IMG/VR virus record: IMGVR_UViG_3300039307_000027
Coordinates: 1 to 44,305 of that record
Reading direction: 5' to 3' (one strand)
Source of the DNA: a virus
Length of the DNA stretch: 44,305 nt
The position numbers and the translations under genes were made by a program. Positions 14,932-24,554 of the stretch are shown one piece after another; the stretch's first letter is position 1, and each line of letters opens with the position of its first letter. The notes under the pieces are model-generated. The model had not been told where the DNA came from. It made no database searches and was given only the letters and a program-made list of their open reading frames with translations.

Positions 14932-17900
14932 TGTAGTGTGCAGCTCCCGCCGCGGCGGATATTCAAAGTTGAAGTGGTGCTGCTGAGTGCGGCTGCGTCG
15001 ATGATGAGAGTGCTGCCAGCCACAGCAGCTCCTTCAATCGTGCCCCAAATTTCGGCTTGATAATTCGTTGTGGTTGCACCGCCGGCCGTGCCAGTGCCGA
15101 CGTTCTGATGCCCGGTCGTGGTGTTTGAGATATAGCCGGTAACAGTGGCTCCAGCAGCAGAAGTTTGCACGGCAGTGGAGACGGTTAGCTGCGTTGGTGC
15201 GGCTGAAAGATTGACGCCGAACTGAGGGCCAGTGACAGTGGTATTTGTGCTCTCCCACAACATGCTGCAATTGAATCTATAGGTCTTGGCGGATGCAGTT
15301 GCTGGAAGCGCCCAGCTAAAAACTGTAGAGGCTGTATTCGTGGAATTGGTGTAGTCCGCGCCGGTAATGCTCTTTGTTCCCAGCGTCGATTGGATGATTC
15401 CGGCGGCCAGAACAGCACCAGTCTTGTCCACACTGAACTGTGACGCGCTCGCATTCTGCAGATCCATGAGCATAGATCCCGTGCCCGCGGTGCCCGTGGT
15501 TGTGTTCACAAAGATTACGCCAGTCACTACGCCTGTGGTATTCCAAGTAGGCAGAAGGCAAAGGGTGCAAAGCGTCTGCGATCCGTTCAGCGAGTTATCG
15601 ACCTTGAGCGGGCTGGCGGTTGAGCCGACGAGCGTCTTGATTTCCGCTTCGTACTGCGCACCAGCGCCGTTCGTCGCCGCTGTAGTTTCGCCAATGGTTA
15701 GCCCAACCTGCGAAGCCGTCGTCTGGTTGTTGTTGAAGAAAATGGGGAAGTTCCCGTTCGCATAAGTCGTCGAAGCTGCAGCCGCAGAGAGAAGGTCAAG
15801 CGTTGGCGATGCCCAGCTTGCCGTGCCGCCGGAAGTTTCCTGCAGGAACTTTGTGCCGGAAGTGTTGCCTGCGAACTTCGCCCAGGTTGTGCCATCGCCC
15901 TTGAGTAAGTCTCCTGCAGCCGCTGAAGTGAGAATTGATTCCGTCATCACGCTGGAAGCGTTCGTATAGAGCGGGATGCCTGTGGCCGCTGCTCCGGGGA
16001 GTAAAATCTCGTATGCCGTAACCCCTGCTGGACATTCCAGCGTTGCGGTATTCGCCGTGGCGTGCCCATTGGCCGAGCCTTGCGTACATTGGAAGTAGCC
16101 AGCCGTCGTGCCCACGGTCGTCACGTTTCCAGCTTTATCAACCTTGAATACTGGCGTTCCGCCGATGGCCAAATCCATCAGCAGCGAACCTGTGCCCGAC
16201 GCCGTATTCGTCACATTGACGTGCACTGCGGCATCTGCCACGCCGGTTGTGTTCCACGTTCCCGTGATATTCAGGAAGTCGGTTACGTTTGCACCGGCCA
16301 CCGTGCCACCGGCGATGATTGCCTTACCAGAAGCGCCGGCCGTACCCGTGGCGCCCGCAGATCCCAAGTTCACGATGAAGTCGCCGCCCTTGCCAGTTGT
16401 GCTGCCCACTGCGGCTGTCCCGCCGTTGCTGGTCGTAAGGGTGATGTCTCCGCCGGCCCCGCCCGTGCCTGAGGTTGCACCTGCGTTCGACCCGACGCCT
16501 GTCGTAAAGGTGAACCCGCCACCCTTTTTACCAGGGTTTGTTGCTCCGCCGTTTGCCCCGCCAGCACCACCCGCTGCGCTGATTGCTAAGGGCGCATCAG
16601 CGGCAGAGGCAGCAGTGGCTTGCGTGAGACTCAAAGGAATGAGGGTCGAGCCCGAGATCGTGGTCAGGTTCAAGAGATTCGCTGTGCCTGCCGATGTCGC
16701 AGCCGTTGCCTCGGTAATGGTAAATACCGACTGAGCAGAACTTGTGGCAGCCGAATTAATCACGAACGGATTGTTACCTAGAGCAATTGCCGTGATTGCG
16801 CCCGTAGGTGTGACAACCTGGTTCAGTGGGATGTTCGGAAGGTCGCCGACGGCGATCGCACGGTATGCAGGGGCACCCGCCGTTGCTGTGGCAAACAATG
16901 CATGAGTCGTGGTCGTGTCAGTCGAGGCCGTGACAACCGCTGTGCCGGTCAGTGCTGGTAGGGTAATCGTAAAAGCGGACGCAGCAGATGCGGGCGTCAG
17001 GCTGACGCTGCCCGTCGCCGTCACAGAAGCGATCTTCAGAATGCCCGTCGTCGTGCCAGCCACGCCAATCGTCAGTGTGGGAGAAGAATATGTCAGGTTG
17101 ACAGACGTGCTCGGCGCGGCACCAGTGCCACCGCCAATCATTACTCCACCGGATGCCAGAAGGGCGGTCGAAGACTCCGCAGATGTGCTCGAATACCAGG
17201 GGATGCCGCCTTGCGTGAAGCCCGCAGATGCCGGGAAGGTGTTCCCATTCACGCTCGTGGCGTTGATCGTGCCCGTGCCGATGGCAGCCAACGTCCCCGC
17301 GCTCGACATCTGCACCCCGTTCGCAGTGCCTTGCGCGGTGATTTGGAATGGATGAATTGAAGAAGTTCCAACAGAATGAACTTCTAGCAGCGCGCCCGTG
17401 CCCGTGTTTCCCGTCGCGTCAATCAGCGAGAACAGGTTGTTCGTGCTAGTGTTGCCCGAATAAGTGAACTGGGTATTGTCGCCTACCGGCATCGTGATTG
17501 CCAAGGATGCCGTTGGTGCCGTCAAGGCAGACCACACAGACGAACCACCGGAGATCGAATTGCAGCCCAGCGCATGAGTCGTGGTGTTATACGTCAGCGC
17601 GCTCGTTCCAGTAGAACAGCTCGGCAGTGCTACCGCTGTCGGTGCCGCAGCGCTCCCCGTCGCATTCAGCAGGACCGTGTCCGCAGCCTGCGTCGAAAGG
17701 TTCGTCAGCGCAATGCTGGCTACGATGCTCTCTGTGACCACGCCCGAACTGTTCGTCCAGTAGGGGAAGCCTGTCGCTGCAGCACCTGGCAGAACAATCT
17801 CAAAAGCCGTGACCGCTGCCGGGCACTCGAATGTGATTGTATTCGCGGTTGCATGACCGTTCGCGGTTCCCTGCGTGCATTGGAAATAGCCGGCGGTTGA

Positions 17901-20882
17901 ACCATTCGCCGTGAACGCTGGCCCAACGAATCCGCTTGTCGCTGTCGTTGTGACCGTCGTCCCATTGTCCGTGATCGTGGAATTATTCGGCGCGCCTCCT
18001 GCACCACCGCCGCGGACTAGCACGTTCGTATTCAGAATTGCCGAAGAGCTTTCCTGTACTGTTGAGTTGAAGTACGGAATGCCACCCGACGTGACCGTCC
18101 CACTGACCGTCAAAGGCAGAGCAGTCGAGCCGCCAGTGATGGAGTTGCAACCGAACAACCCGGTCGCTGTGGTGAACGTCAATGCGCTGGACCCCGTCGA
18201 GCAACTGGGGAAGGATTGCAGGGTCGGCATGATCGGGAAAAACGTGTTGGTGTTGTCGGTGTATTGGAAGCCGAAAGCATACTGCGGCAGCTTGCCGAAT
18301 CCTGTCTGCGAACCCGATGCCGGGGTATAAATCACGGTCCCAGCGCCAATGTTGAACACGCTGAACACGATGTTTCCAGCTAGCGTTGGACCCGTCATGG
18401 TTGTGGCTGACCCGTTGCTCGTGGTCAGCAGTTCTGCGTTCATCGCTGACGTGACGGTATCGGACGTGCCCACGAATGCGTTGACGGGAACACCTGGGAT
18501 CGTGCAGGTTGGGGCCACAGCAACGCCACCCACGACGTTGTAGCCGCACACGTAGTTCCCGTTTGCCGTTGGAGGCGTCAGGCTGCCCACTGTGGTCGAA
18601 CCGGTGTAGTACGCCATCCCGTAAGTAGTGCCGCTGGATAGCGTGCCCGAAGGAGCGGACCATGTGCCATCACCACGCCAGAACGTACTCGAGCTGGCGC
18701 CGGTGCCACCACTCAAGTTGTTGATGGACAGATTCCCGGTGACCTGCGTGGCCAGATTCAGTGTGCCGCTGATATTCGAGAAGCCTGGCTGCGCGCACCC
18801 AGGAGCTGTGTTGCGCGTGAGTGCGTTCACCCATTGATTTGCCGAGCAGGAACCCACGCCCGAATACGCGCTGCCCAGTCCGGCATCGGTCAAGGTGCCC
18901 GATATGGCGAACTGTACATTGCCCACACTCGGATTCGACGCATTGATTGTAATGCCCGTAACAGTCGCACCGTTCTGGAAGTTGATCGTGGACTGATTCG
19001 AGGTGTTGGTGCCATTGACCTGAATTGTCGCTCCACCACTCGAAGTCGTTCCGCAAGAGAACGCATGCGTCGTGGTGCTGTAATTCAGATGGTTTCCGGC
19101 TGAGTCCAGGCAGGAAGGAATTGTGGCCCATTGGCCGGTAGCCGCGGCGGTTGTATTCAGGAGCTGATCGGCTGCTGAGTTCGTGGGGACCGTAGTGCCA
19201 TTGACGCGGATTGCGGTCAAAGTCAGCGACCCGGCCGAGTTCGTGACGTCTCCCGTGTGGGCAGGCTCTTGACCGGCCTGCAGCGTGCCAGAGACGTCGG
19301 TTCCCAACGCCACAGCGCCAAAGGAAGGCAGCCCAGAGGCATTGCCATGCAGGACTGTTATTGTGGTGCCCAGGGAGGCCAGAACCTTCAAATCTGAGCC
19401 ACCGTTGCCCACGACCACGGCATTCAGCGTCAGATTGCCTGCGGAGTTCGTAACCGTGCCCGCACCTGAAGGTGTACCCCAGGTTCCATCGCCTCGCCAG
19501 TAAGTCGAAGACGACGCGCCAGAGCCCCCGTTCAGGTTGGCAACAGGCAGGTTTCCGGTCACTTCCGAGGCTAGATTGACCTGAGCCCAGATATTCGTGC
19601 CATGCAGGACTTGGCCGCTGGTGCCTGTGGCAAGGCGTGCGAGGATCCCACCGCTGACCGTCCACAGGTCGCCATTCGTGGTCAGAGGTGTGGCCGACAG
19701 AGGAAGCGTGCCAAGAAGGTTTGAATACGACGGCTGCGCCTGGCTGAAGACGCCTGTGGCTGAATTGTAGGCCGTGATGAACTGATTTGCGACGGCTGGG
19801 GTGTTCGCGGGCGCAGTGGGCGTGCCGGAAACCTGCGAGTATGCGATCGTGACGTAAGCCTGCGCGCCGTTCAGGAAGGTATTCGCGTTTGCCGTGCCCC
19901 CACCGAGTTGTGCCGCTGGTACTAGCCCGCTGCTGTTCAGGCCGGCGTAGCCGCTGACTGCGCCCTTGTGACTCGTCACTTCGCAAGTAGGGCATGCCAG
20001 GGTCGCACTCCCACCCGATCCGCTAAAGCTCAAGGGCGAACTAAACGTCGCGGTAATCAGGTCAAGAGAATAATCCCCACTCGTCGCAGTGATCGCACCA
20101 GTGCGTCCAAATACGGATGACACCGCGCCACCGCCCCCGCTAGTCGGCATGCAACTCGCGCCGGCCGAGTTGATGCAGCCAATTAGGCCGCTTCCAGAAT
20201 CGAAATAGACTCGGCCAAAGCCCGCCGCAGGGTTTGCTGGTGCGACTTGTTGCCCAATGTCGAAGTAGTGCGTGCCAAGATTGTTGTTGGCACTTAGGTC
20301 AAAAGCGTTTGTGACCTGTGCGGCAGTGTAGTCGCCACCGACAGCCGCAACGTCACCTGTGCGCCCAAACACTGAACTGACTGCACCGCTGCCACCAGAT
20401 CCCGCTGCGCATTGCCAGCCGCTTGATGTCCATTTCGTAAAGTAGTTGTTGGGGCAGCCGGGGGGCGGCAACAACTGGGCCATCGGCACCATCACGCCCG
20501 GCGCTGTCGGCCACAACACGCGCACACCGCTGAGATGAATCGTAGTGCCGCTCAGCGGTACGACCCAGTTTTCGTGAAAGCGGGCGGTCGAAGTCGCATA
20601 ATCCACGCTGTAACTGGTGCCAAAAGGCGATGCGCCGATGTTCGGCACAAGCTGCACGCTGAACGAGCCGGTCGCATCGAGTGTGATGTAGGTTTTTTGC
20701 CCAATCAGAACGGTATAGCCATCCAACGACGTAAAAGTTTGATTCGTCGTGATGGTCATCTGGCCGACGACAGTGCCGTTCTGTGGCGGGATGAGCTGGT
20801 CGGCAATTGTCGTGCGAACCTGCGCGGAGACTGGCAAGGCAGCGAGCAAAAGAAATGCGAGGATGATCAGTCTGTTCTTCAC
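14928..20882 (-). CDS. Giant exported fibre/adhesin-like repeat protein (1984 aa)
   Basis: This is the longest gene in the window. It starts at GTG 20882, 4-nt coupled to terminase and preceded by GAGGAAG. Residues 1-20 are a clear Sec signal peptide ([20 protein letters not shown]). A compact beta domain (about 21-145) and a Gly/Ser linker follow, then two copies of a tail-fibre-type motif ([14 protein letters not shown] at 167; [14 protein letters not shown] at 253). Fibre-like repeats come next ([16 protein letters not shown] and [16 protein letters not shown]), two diverged copies of a roughly 57-aa block (AGYFQCTQG to TES) and a long Gly/Ala/Thr/Ser-rich passage. A C-terminal beta-sandwich ends RRGGSCTLQ. 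The repeats say fibre and the signal says export, two facts not usually combined. Whether it is virion-associated or placed on the host surface is undecided. Confidence 0.8.
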   Translation of the reverse strand: MKNRLIILAFLLLAALPVSAQVRTTIADQLIPPQNGTVVGQMTITTNQTFTSLDGYTVLIGQKTYITLDATGSFSVQLVPNIGASPFGTSYSVDYATSTARFHENWVVPLSGTTIHLSGVRVLWPTAPGVMVPMAQLLPPPGCPNNYFTKWTSSGWQCAAGSGGSGAVSSVFGRTGDVAAVGGDYTAAQVTNAFDLSANNNLGTHYFDIGQQVAPANPAAGFGRVYFDSGSGLIGCINSAGASCMPTSGGGGAVSSVFGRTGAITATSGDYSLDLITATFSSPLSFSGSGGSATLACPTCEVTSHKGAVSGYAGLNSSGLVPAAQLGGGTANANTFLNGAQAYVTIAYSQVSGTPTAPANTPAVANQFITAYNSATGVFSQAQPSYSNLLGTLPLSATPLTTNGDLWTVSGGILARLATGTSGQVLHGTNIWAQVNLASEVTGNLPVANLNGGSGASSSTYWRGDGTWGTPSGAGTVTNSAGNLTLNAVVVGNGGSDLKVLASLGTTITVLHGNASGLPSFGAVALGTDVSGTLQAGQEPAHTGDVTNSAGSLTLTAIRVNGTTVPTNSAADQLLNTTAAATGQWATIPSCLDSAGNHLNYSTTTHAFSCGTTSSGGATIQVNGTNTSNQSTINFQNGATVTGITINASNPSVGNVQFAISGTLTDAGLGSAYSGVGSCSANQWVNALTRNTAPGCAQPGFSNISGTLNLATQVTGNLSINNLSGGTGASSSTFWRGDGTWSAPSGTLSSGTTYGMAYYTGSTTVGSLTPPTANGNYVCGYNVVGGVAVAPTCTIPGVPVNAFVGTSDTVTSAMNAELLTTSNGSATTMTGPTLAGNIVFSVFNIGAGTVIYTPASGSQTGFGKLPQYAFGFQYTDNTNTFFPIMPTLQSFPSCSTGSSALTFTTATGLFGCNSITGGSTALPLTVSGTVTSGGIPYFNSTVQESSSAILNTNVLVRGGGAGGAPNNSTITDNGTTVTTTATSGFVGPAFTANGSTAGYFQCTQGTANGHATANTITFECPAAVTAFEIVLPGAAATGFPYWTNSSGVVTESIVASIALTNLSTQAADTVLLNATGSAAAPTAVALPSCSTGTSALTYNTTTHALGCNSISGGSSVWSALTAPTASLAITMPVGDNTQFTYSGNTSTNNLFSLIDATGNTGTGALLEVHSVGTSSIHPFQITAQGTANGVQMSSAGTLAAIGTGTINATSVNGNTFPASAGFTQGGIPWYSSTSAESSTALLASGGVMIGGGTGAAPSTSVNLTYSSPTLTIGVAGTTTGILKIASVTATGSVSLTPASAASAFTITLPALTGTAVVTASTDTTTTHALFATATAGAPAYRAIAVGDLPNIPLNQVVTPTGAITAIALGNNPFVINSAATSSAQSVFTITEATAATSAGTANLLNLTTISGSTLIPLSLTQATAASAADAPLAISAAGGAGGANGGATNPGKKGGGFTFTTGVGSNAGATSGTGGAGGDITLTTSNGGTAAVGSTTGKGGDFIVNLGSAGATGTAGASGKAIIAGGTVAGANVTDFLNITGTWNTTGVADAAVHVNVTNTASGTGSLLMDLAIGGTPVFKVDKAGNVTTVGTTAGYFQCTQGSANGHATANTATLECPAGVTAYEILLPGAAATGIPLYTNASSVMTESILTSAAAGDLLKGDGTTWAKFAGNTSGTKFLQETSGGTASWASPTLDLLSAAAASTTYANGNFPIFFNNNQTTASQVGLTIGETTAATNGAGAQYEAEIKTLVGSTASPLKVDNSLNGSQTLCTLCLLPTWNTTGVVTGVIFVNTTTGTAGTGSMLMDLQNASASQFSVDKTGAVLAAGIIQSTLGTKSITGADYTNSTNTASTVFSWALPATASAKTYRFNCSMLWESTNTTVTGPQFGVNLSAAPTQLTVSTAVQTSAAGATVTGYISNTTTGHQNVGTGTAGGATTTNYQAEIWGTIEGAAVAGSTLIIDAAALSSTTSTLNIRRGGSCTLQ
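15934..16104 (-). repeat. Internal duplication in the giant fibre-like gene, C-proximal copy
   Basis: This encodes [19 protein letters not shown] and the following [14 protein letters not shown] block. It matches 17725-17895 at a constant offset of 1791 bases, with diverged third positions, so the duplication is old and the protein sequence has been kept. Confidence 0.75.
17725..17895 (-). repeat. Internal duplication in the giant fibre-like gene, N-proximal copy
   Basis: This encodes [19 protein letters not shown] and the following [14 protein letters not shown] block, the counterpart of 15934-16104. Confidence 0.75.
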
Positions 20883-22399
20883 GCTTCCTCGTCTTTCCGC
20901 GCCAACTTCTCGTAGTAATCCAACATGCCCATCCTGTGTCGCATCATCTTGAGCGCCTGACTCGCAGCATCGCCGCGGTCATTGGGCTTCATCGGGAATC
21001 GCGTGATCTCTCGGATATGGTCCATCACCGGGAAGGGCGCAATCCCTGGCGCAGGAAACTCAACATTGCCCGCCTGATATTCGGTACTGACCGCGAACAT
21101 GCGCGCAGTCTTGTCACCGTCAGGCTGCACGTCGATCAGACCGTCCACAGTCGCTTTCAATTCTTGAATAATGGCGGGACCATTCGCTTTGTTCTCAACG
21201 TATTTGGCATGCGCGAATGGCGGGCGGGAAGAGAAACTCTTCAGCGCTTGCTTTGTCTCTACGAAATCCATGCGTCGTCGTTCTTCATCAAGTAAGAGTT
21301 TTCGAGCACCAATACGTCCCCACTTCTGCCCAACAACAAAACTCGCCTCATCGCTTTTGCTTCCAAAAGACATATCCCAGGACTGGATAACTTCGTCGAA
21401 CCCGTCGGGGACGACGTTGTAGAAGTGCTGGCACCACTCTTCCTTGATGATGGCTCCGCCTTTGGGGCTTGGTCGCTGCTGATACTGCCCGTGGTAGTTC
21501 GGGACATCGCGCCTAAGCGACGCAACCACAGATTCAGGAAAGCGAGCAGGCCACAGCAAATCACCAGCGGCACGGCGATAAACACGACCAGAAATAGGAA
21601 AAGTCCACTCTTCAGCATCCTCGGCCTCCATCGGCAGCGAGATGACTGTCCATTCCCCGGGATTCATTTCCGTCAAATGCCCCGTGAGATCCGCGATGTC
21701 CAGGCGCTGCATGATGATGACGAACGCGCCCGTTGCCTGGTCCGATAGCCGCGTGCGCAGCGTATCGTCGAAGAAGAGATTTGAGCTTTTCAGTTCCACC
21801 TCTGAGGCTGCCTGCTTCGGATTCAGCGGATCGTCCACAATCACGTCGTGACTGCCTTTGCCCGTAGCCGTGCCGCCTGTCGAAGTAGCTGTCATGCGTC
21901 CGCCCACCGCGTTCTCGATTTGGTCCTGACGTTCCTGTGTCAGAGCTACTTGATCGGGGAACATTCGCTGGAACCATTCCGAACTGACCAGCTTCGAGCG
22001 TTCGATGTTGAAGCCTTCGGACAGCTCGCCAGAATATGAGCTGGACAGAAAGCGCCGCGTAGGAATCTGACTCCATGACCAGGTGGGATAGAAGACGTTC
22101 ACAAGCCGCGACTTGCCCGTCTGTGGTGGCACATTGATTATTAAGCGGCGAAGAACGCGATCCTTGACCAATGTGAGATATTCGCAAATCAACTCCAAAT
22201 GCCAGTTCCACTTTAATTCCGTGCCGGGCTCAAGTAGTGGCCAGGCTTGCTGACAAAAAGACGCTAGATCCCTAAGACTTTCTTTTTCCTTTAGAAATTG
22301 CTCCAGTTCCAGCAGTCGCATCGCCTCGACCTGTTGTTCTGGCGGCAGGCGATTGATAGCCTCCAGCGGCGAGCAACTCGGCAAGACGCCGTTGGACAT
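20879..22399 (-). CDS. terL: Terminase large subunit
   Basis: This is the packaging motor ATPase and headful/cos nuclease. With ATG 22399 the product is 506 aa, the usual size. The ATPase half shows Walker A PPQTGKS (about 91-97) and Walker B DVIVDDP (about 185-191). The RNase-H-like nuclease half shows candidate acidic residues in QSWDMSF (D342), VENKANG (E402) and NDRGDAASQ (D477). The frame is open to 22603, but the extra Ser/Lys-rich N-terminus is the small-subunit gene read in another frame. ATG 22399 lacks a clear ribosome site and ATG 22321 is an alternative. The stop overlaps the GTG of the giant exported protein. Confidence 0.9.
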   Translation of the reverse strand: MSNGVLPSCSPLEAINRLPPEQQVEAMRLLELEQFLKEKESLRDLASFCQQAWPLLEPGTELKWNWHLELICEYLTLVKDRVLRRLIINVPPQTGKSRLVNVFYPTWSWSQIPTRRFLSSSYSGELSEGFNIERSKLVSSEWFQRMFPDQVALTQERQDQIENAVGGRMTATSTGGTATGKGSHDVIVDDPLNPKQAASEVELKSSNLFFDDTLRTRLSDQATGAFVIIMQRLDIADLTGHLTEMNPGEWTVISLPMEAEDAEEWTFPISGRVYRRAAGDLLWPARFPESVVASLRRDVPNYHGQYQQRPSPKGGAIIKEEWCQHFYNVVPDGFDEVIQSWDMSFGSKSDEASFVVGQKWGRIGARKLLLDEERRRMDFVETKQALKSFSSRPPFAHAKYVENKANGPAIIQELKATVDGLIDVQPDGDKTARMFAVSTEYQAGNVEFPAPGIAPFPVMDHIREITRFPMKPNDRGDAASQALKMMRHRMGMLDYYEKLARKDEEA

Positions 22400-22706
22400 C
22401 GGGGAGCGCGAGGTTGATATTTCCGCCTTCTGGTCCGCTGTGCTCGATTCGCACAGTGGCTTTTCCTTCGATTCGATTGACGAGCTCTTGGAAGGCCTGG
22501 ATGTCGCCTGCGAGGACTTTCTCGAAAAGAGCCTCGACCGCAAGACGGGCGAACGTTTTGCCTGTTTTTGGATCAGTGGCTTCCGCAAGTTCTCGTCCGA
22601 CATCAGTGAACGGCGCCTTCTTCGGCCTACCGCCCGGATTGCCGCTTACTCCCTTTGGCCAGTGGTACTTTCGCAGCCACTCGCGTTTTCTCTTGGTGTT
22701 TCCCAT
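22272..22706 (-). CDS. terS: Terminase small subunit-like protein (DUF5681 type)
   Basis: This 144-aa protein begins with basic residues and the signature WPKGVSGNPGGRPK (16-29), which defines DUF5681 proteins commonly encoded next to the large terminase. Helical segments follow ([47 protein letters not shown]). It overlaps the large-subunit frame by about 128 nt if that starts at 22399. Recognition of phage DNA and loading of the motor is the expected role. The family link is known, while the role here is inferred from position. Confidence 0.75.
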   Translation of the reverse strand: MGNTKRKREWLRKYHWPKGVSGNPGGRPKKAPFTDVGRELAEATDPKTGKTFARLAVEALFEKVLAGDIQAFQELVNRIEGKATVRIEHSGPEGGNINLALPDVQRRLAELLAAGGYQSPAARTTGRGDATAGTGAISKGKRKS

Positions 22707-23239
22707 GCTGTTCTGAGCATCCGCTCGGACGCGATTTCCCTGAGCCGTGCTATCCGTGCCTTCAATTCCCTGACTTTCGCAAGAGTGCTTTCAACTAACG
22801 CCTCCGATAAGTGGCACGATTTTTGGCACGGCTTGGCACGGCCAGCGCGGAGAGGACCTAACCCATTCAATTCGTTGGAATAAGTTGGCACGATGCTCTG
22901 TGCCAAAGTCCCCGCTGTCCGCACGCTACTGGGGCGCGTTCTTTTGGACATACCAAGATAATTCGCATGGCCCACGCGAATCATTCTTTGCTGCTGACTC
23001 GGCAGTAATTCCCCGCCGTGCCACACCTGCTCAAATCCCTCTGCAAAATCTTGAACGTGCGCGCCGCAAAGCGCGTGGCCACGCATCGCCAACCGGTCGC
23101 ACCCGAGCAGCGCACACTCGTTGCGGTTGCCGTTTGCGTTCGCGCATCGTGCGAACTTTTCTAGATGGACATAGCAGAGGGTGTGGCCGGATAAGGCGAG
23201 GCGATAACACCCGGAGTGCTTGCAGTTTCGCGTCGGCAT
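22646..23239 (-). CDS. Tandem zinc-finger-like protein upstream of terminase
   Basis: This 197-aa protein has two copies of the same metal-binding pattern, C-x4-C-x10-C-x2-H: CKHSGC with LCYVH at residues 6-25, and CALLGC with LCGAH further on. A helical C-terminus follows (STLAKVRELKARIARLREI), with the last 20 residues overlapping the small terminase gene. The duplicated fingers suggest nucleic-acid binding. I do not recognise the family. The start has no clear ribosome site and overlaps the upstream gene by 79 nt, so translational coupling is possible. Confidence 0.65.
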   Translation of the reverse strand: MPTRNCKHSGCYRLALSGHTLCYVHLEKFARCANANGNRNECALLGCDRLAMRGHALCGAHVQDFAEGFEQVWHGGELLPSQQQRMIRVGHANYLGMSKRTRPSSVRTAGTLAQSIVPTYSNELNGLGPLRAGRAKPCQKSCHLSEALVESTLAKVRELKARIARLREIASERMLRTAWETPRENASGCESTTGQRE

Positions 23240-23541
23240 TGGATACTCGAGAGCATCGTGGAAGCCCAGTCGCGGTGATACCTGTCGGCGAGCGCGAGGG
23301 CTAAAGGTTCACCCACGCGCGCACTGAGCCCGCGAACGGGGATCATCCTGATTAGGCGCAGCACTCCTTTCAATCTGGTGCGGCGCAAAGGGTCTCGCAA
23401 AGTTTCTACGAGATTGACGGACGTGTAGTCAGAGGCTTGCTGGCGGGAAAGATGCGCGTGGGAATTGTCCGAGCAGGTATGAAGATTGAGTGTGGCGAGC
23501 GTCCAATCGTGCGGGATGAGGCAGTAGAGCTTCGCTGACAA
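23161..23541 (-). CDS. Hypothetical protein, start uncertain
   Basis: This 126-aa reading begins with TTG 23541. The frame stays open upstream for about 30 codons (RRLAAQQSAGPDFDCTSVSE) without ATG or GTG, so the true N-terminus is unclear. Central residues look like a real basic helical protein (SVNLVETLRDPLRRTRLKG, VRGLSARVGEPLALALADRY). The last 26 residues overlap the zinc-finger gene and look less protein-like. It may be a small DNA-binding protein or a degraded gene. Confidence 0.4.
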   Translation of the reverse strand: MSAKLYCLIPHDWTLATLNLHTCSDNSHAHLSRQQASDYTSVNLVETLRDPLRRTRLKGVLRLIRMIPVRGLSARVGEPLALALADRYHRDWASTMLSSIQCRRETASTPGVIASPYPATPSAMSI

Positions 23542-23671
23542 AGTATTTTCAGAGACGCTGGTGCAGTCAAAGTCCGGCCCTGCTGATTGCTGGGCGGCAA
23601 GGCGACGCAGCGTCAGAAGATAATGGAGTTATGAGGCAGGGGGAGCAGGCGCGTCAATGAAGAAAATGCAC

Positions 23672-23851
23672 TTAACTCGAAATTGGTCTATTAGTTGTGT
23701 TTTTTACTCGGAGGACAGGCACTTCGCGGGTATTGAAACGCCTCTCGCAGTTCATGCATTCGCGGCGCCGGCGCAACACGTGACGCTTTATCCGATACCG
23801 CGAATCCACAACTTTTGTAGGACCGCCACAGTAAGGACACGGAAGTTTCAC
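23672..23851 (-). CDS. NrdR-like zinc-ribbon protein (truncated NrdR homologue)
   Basis: This 59-aa gene is preceded by AAGGGA and starts at GTG 23851, because an in-frame TAG lies 5 codons upstream. The product KLPCPYCGGPTKVVDSRYR ... RRRRECMNCERRFNTREVP closely follows the zinc-ribbon of NrdR, the bacterial repressor of ribonucleotide reductase genes, whose N-terminus reads MxCPxCG...VxDSR...RRRRxCxxCxxRFTTxE. Zinc ligands are Cys5, Cys8, Cys32 and Cys35. The ATP-cone that senses dATP in full NrdR (about 150 aa) is missing, so this would be a ribbon-only DNA binder. A possible role is to bind host NrdR boxes and de-repress or mimic regulation of nucleotide supply, which is inference. Confidence 0.75.
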   Translation of the reverse strand: MKLPCPYCGGPTKVVDSRYRIKRHVLRRRRECMNCERRFNTREVPVLRVKNTTNRPISS

Positions 23852-24086
23852 GTCGTTCCCTTTCTACGCTCGGGGGCCGCCTGATAGGTCATTCAATCCT
23901 ATCTCCGTGCGACGGCCCCTCCGCGCTGGTTGCTGGCCGAGATTCCCCACTTCGGCTCCCTTGAGTTCACTCACGGCCTTTACCTACAACCTGTATCGCT
24001 TCTAGCCGTCAGGCCCACAGTTAAGTGGCGATAGACAGTAGCCGCACTCTCTCAACCGACGCTGACGCGCCGCAGCAACCAAACTC
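23852..24086 (-). other. Leader region with strong stem-loops upstream of the NrdR-like gene
   Basis: These 235 bp carry no convincing larger gene. At 23873-23919 an outer 7-bp stem (GGGGCCG/CGGCCCC) encloses an inner 6-bp stem (GATAGG/CCTATC) with a 9-base loop. A second hairpin (GCCGA/TCGGC) lies at 23936-23956. A 36-codon GTG-started reading frame (23974-23864, beginning SELKGAEVGN) spans them and ends in the TAG that precedes the NrdR-like gene in the same frame. It could be a leader peptide or chance. A weak TTGAGA-N16-TATCGC promoter-like pair lies further upstream. A structured regulatory leader is plausible. Confidence 0.45.
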
Positions 24087-24269
24087 TTACTTGCCCTCGA
24101 TAGCGTCTGCCAGAGATTGCAACCACTCCTCCATCTCCTCGGGAGTTGTGGGCAATATCACAATGGCGTCCCTGACCATCTGAGCGCAGCGGTGACGTTC
24201 ATTGTCCACCATGCTCGACGCGTGCGCTCTGGCCCAAGCTGCGTACATCTCATTTGTGATCTCGTGCAT
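24087..24269 (-). CDS. Small acidic helical protein
   Basis: This 60-aa protein reads MHEITNEMYAAWARAHASS and ends EEMEEWLQSLADAIEGK. I chose ATG 24269 because GGAG sits just upstream and the preceding gene stops one base before it. The longer frame to 24329 only adds an Arg-rich reading of the neighbour. No family recognised. It is part of the run of small accessory genes. Confidence 0.65.
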   Translation of the reverse strand: MHEITNEMYAAWARAHASSMVDNERHRCAQMVRDAIVILPTTPEEMEEWLQSLADAIEGK

Positions 24270-24270
24270 T

Positions 24271-24549
24271 TTATTTCTCCTTGTCCGCCTCGCGCTCGCT
24301 CGGGGCGGAACGCTCCAACCGCGTGCCATTCTCTAATATCCAAGACAAGAGTAGTGGCACTGGTGCGTCGAAATCCCAAGTGGATTCTGCGTGACATTTC
24401 CCGCAAAAGTAAATCACAAAACTGCCACCCTCGTAGCACTCCGTCTTTTCATCACCACAAAGTTCGTTGCGGCACTCTGGGCAATAGCAGAACGTGCGTT
24501 GCTTACGCAGAACCTTCCAGCGTTTATATCTGGCCCACAATTCTGCCAT
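24271..24549 (-). CDS. Small zinc-ribbon protein
   Basis: This 92-aa protein starts at ATG 24549, with GGAGG in the end of the preceding gene. Basic residues (LWARYKRWKVLRKQR) are followed by a four-cysteine ribbon, CPECRNELC and FCGKCH, about 30 residues apart, then a Leu-rich segment and a charged tail. Metal binding is well supported by the paired CxxC motifs. Partner and role are unknown. TAA is followed after one base by the next ATG. Confidence 0.65.
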   Translation of the reverse strand: MAELWARYKRWKVLRKQRTFCYCPECRNELCGDEKTECYEGGSFVIYFCGKCHAESTWDFDAPVPLLLSWILENGTRLERSAPSEREADKEK

Positions 24550-24554
24550 GTGGC

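Noticed and set aside
18670-19995. 441-codon minus-strand frame inside the giant fibre-like gene
   Set aside because: Second frame within a gene whose repeats and signal peptide are clear in the main frame. The composition is basic and irregular.
22400-22603. N-terminal extension of the large terminase
   Set aside because: The added residues are Ser/Lys-rich, overlap the small terminase gene in another frame and do not resemble terminase.
23861-24086. tRNA-like stem-loops
   Set aside because: The stems do not assemble into a cloverleaf, and no canonical T-loop or CCA-side acceptor stem can be formed.
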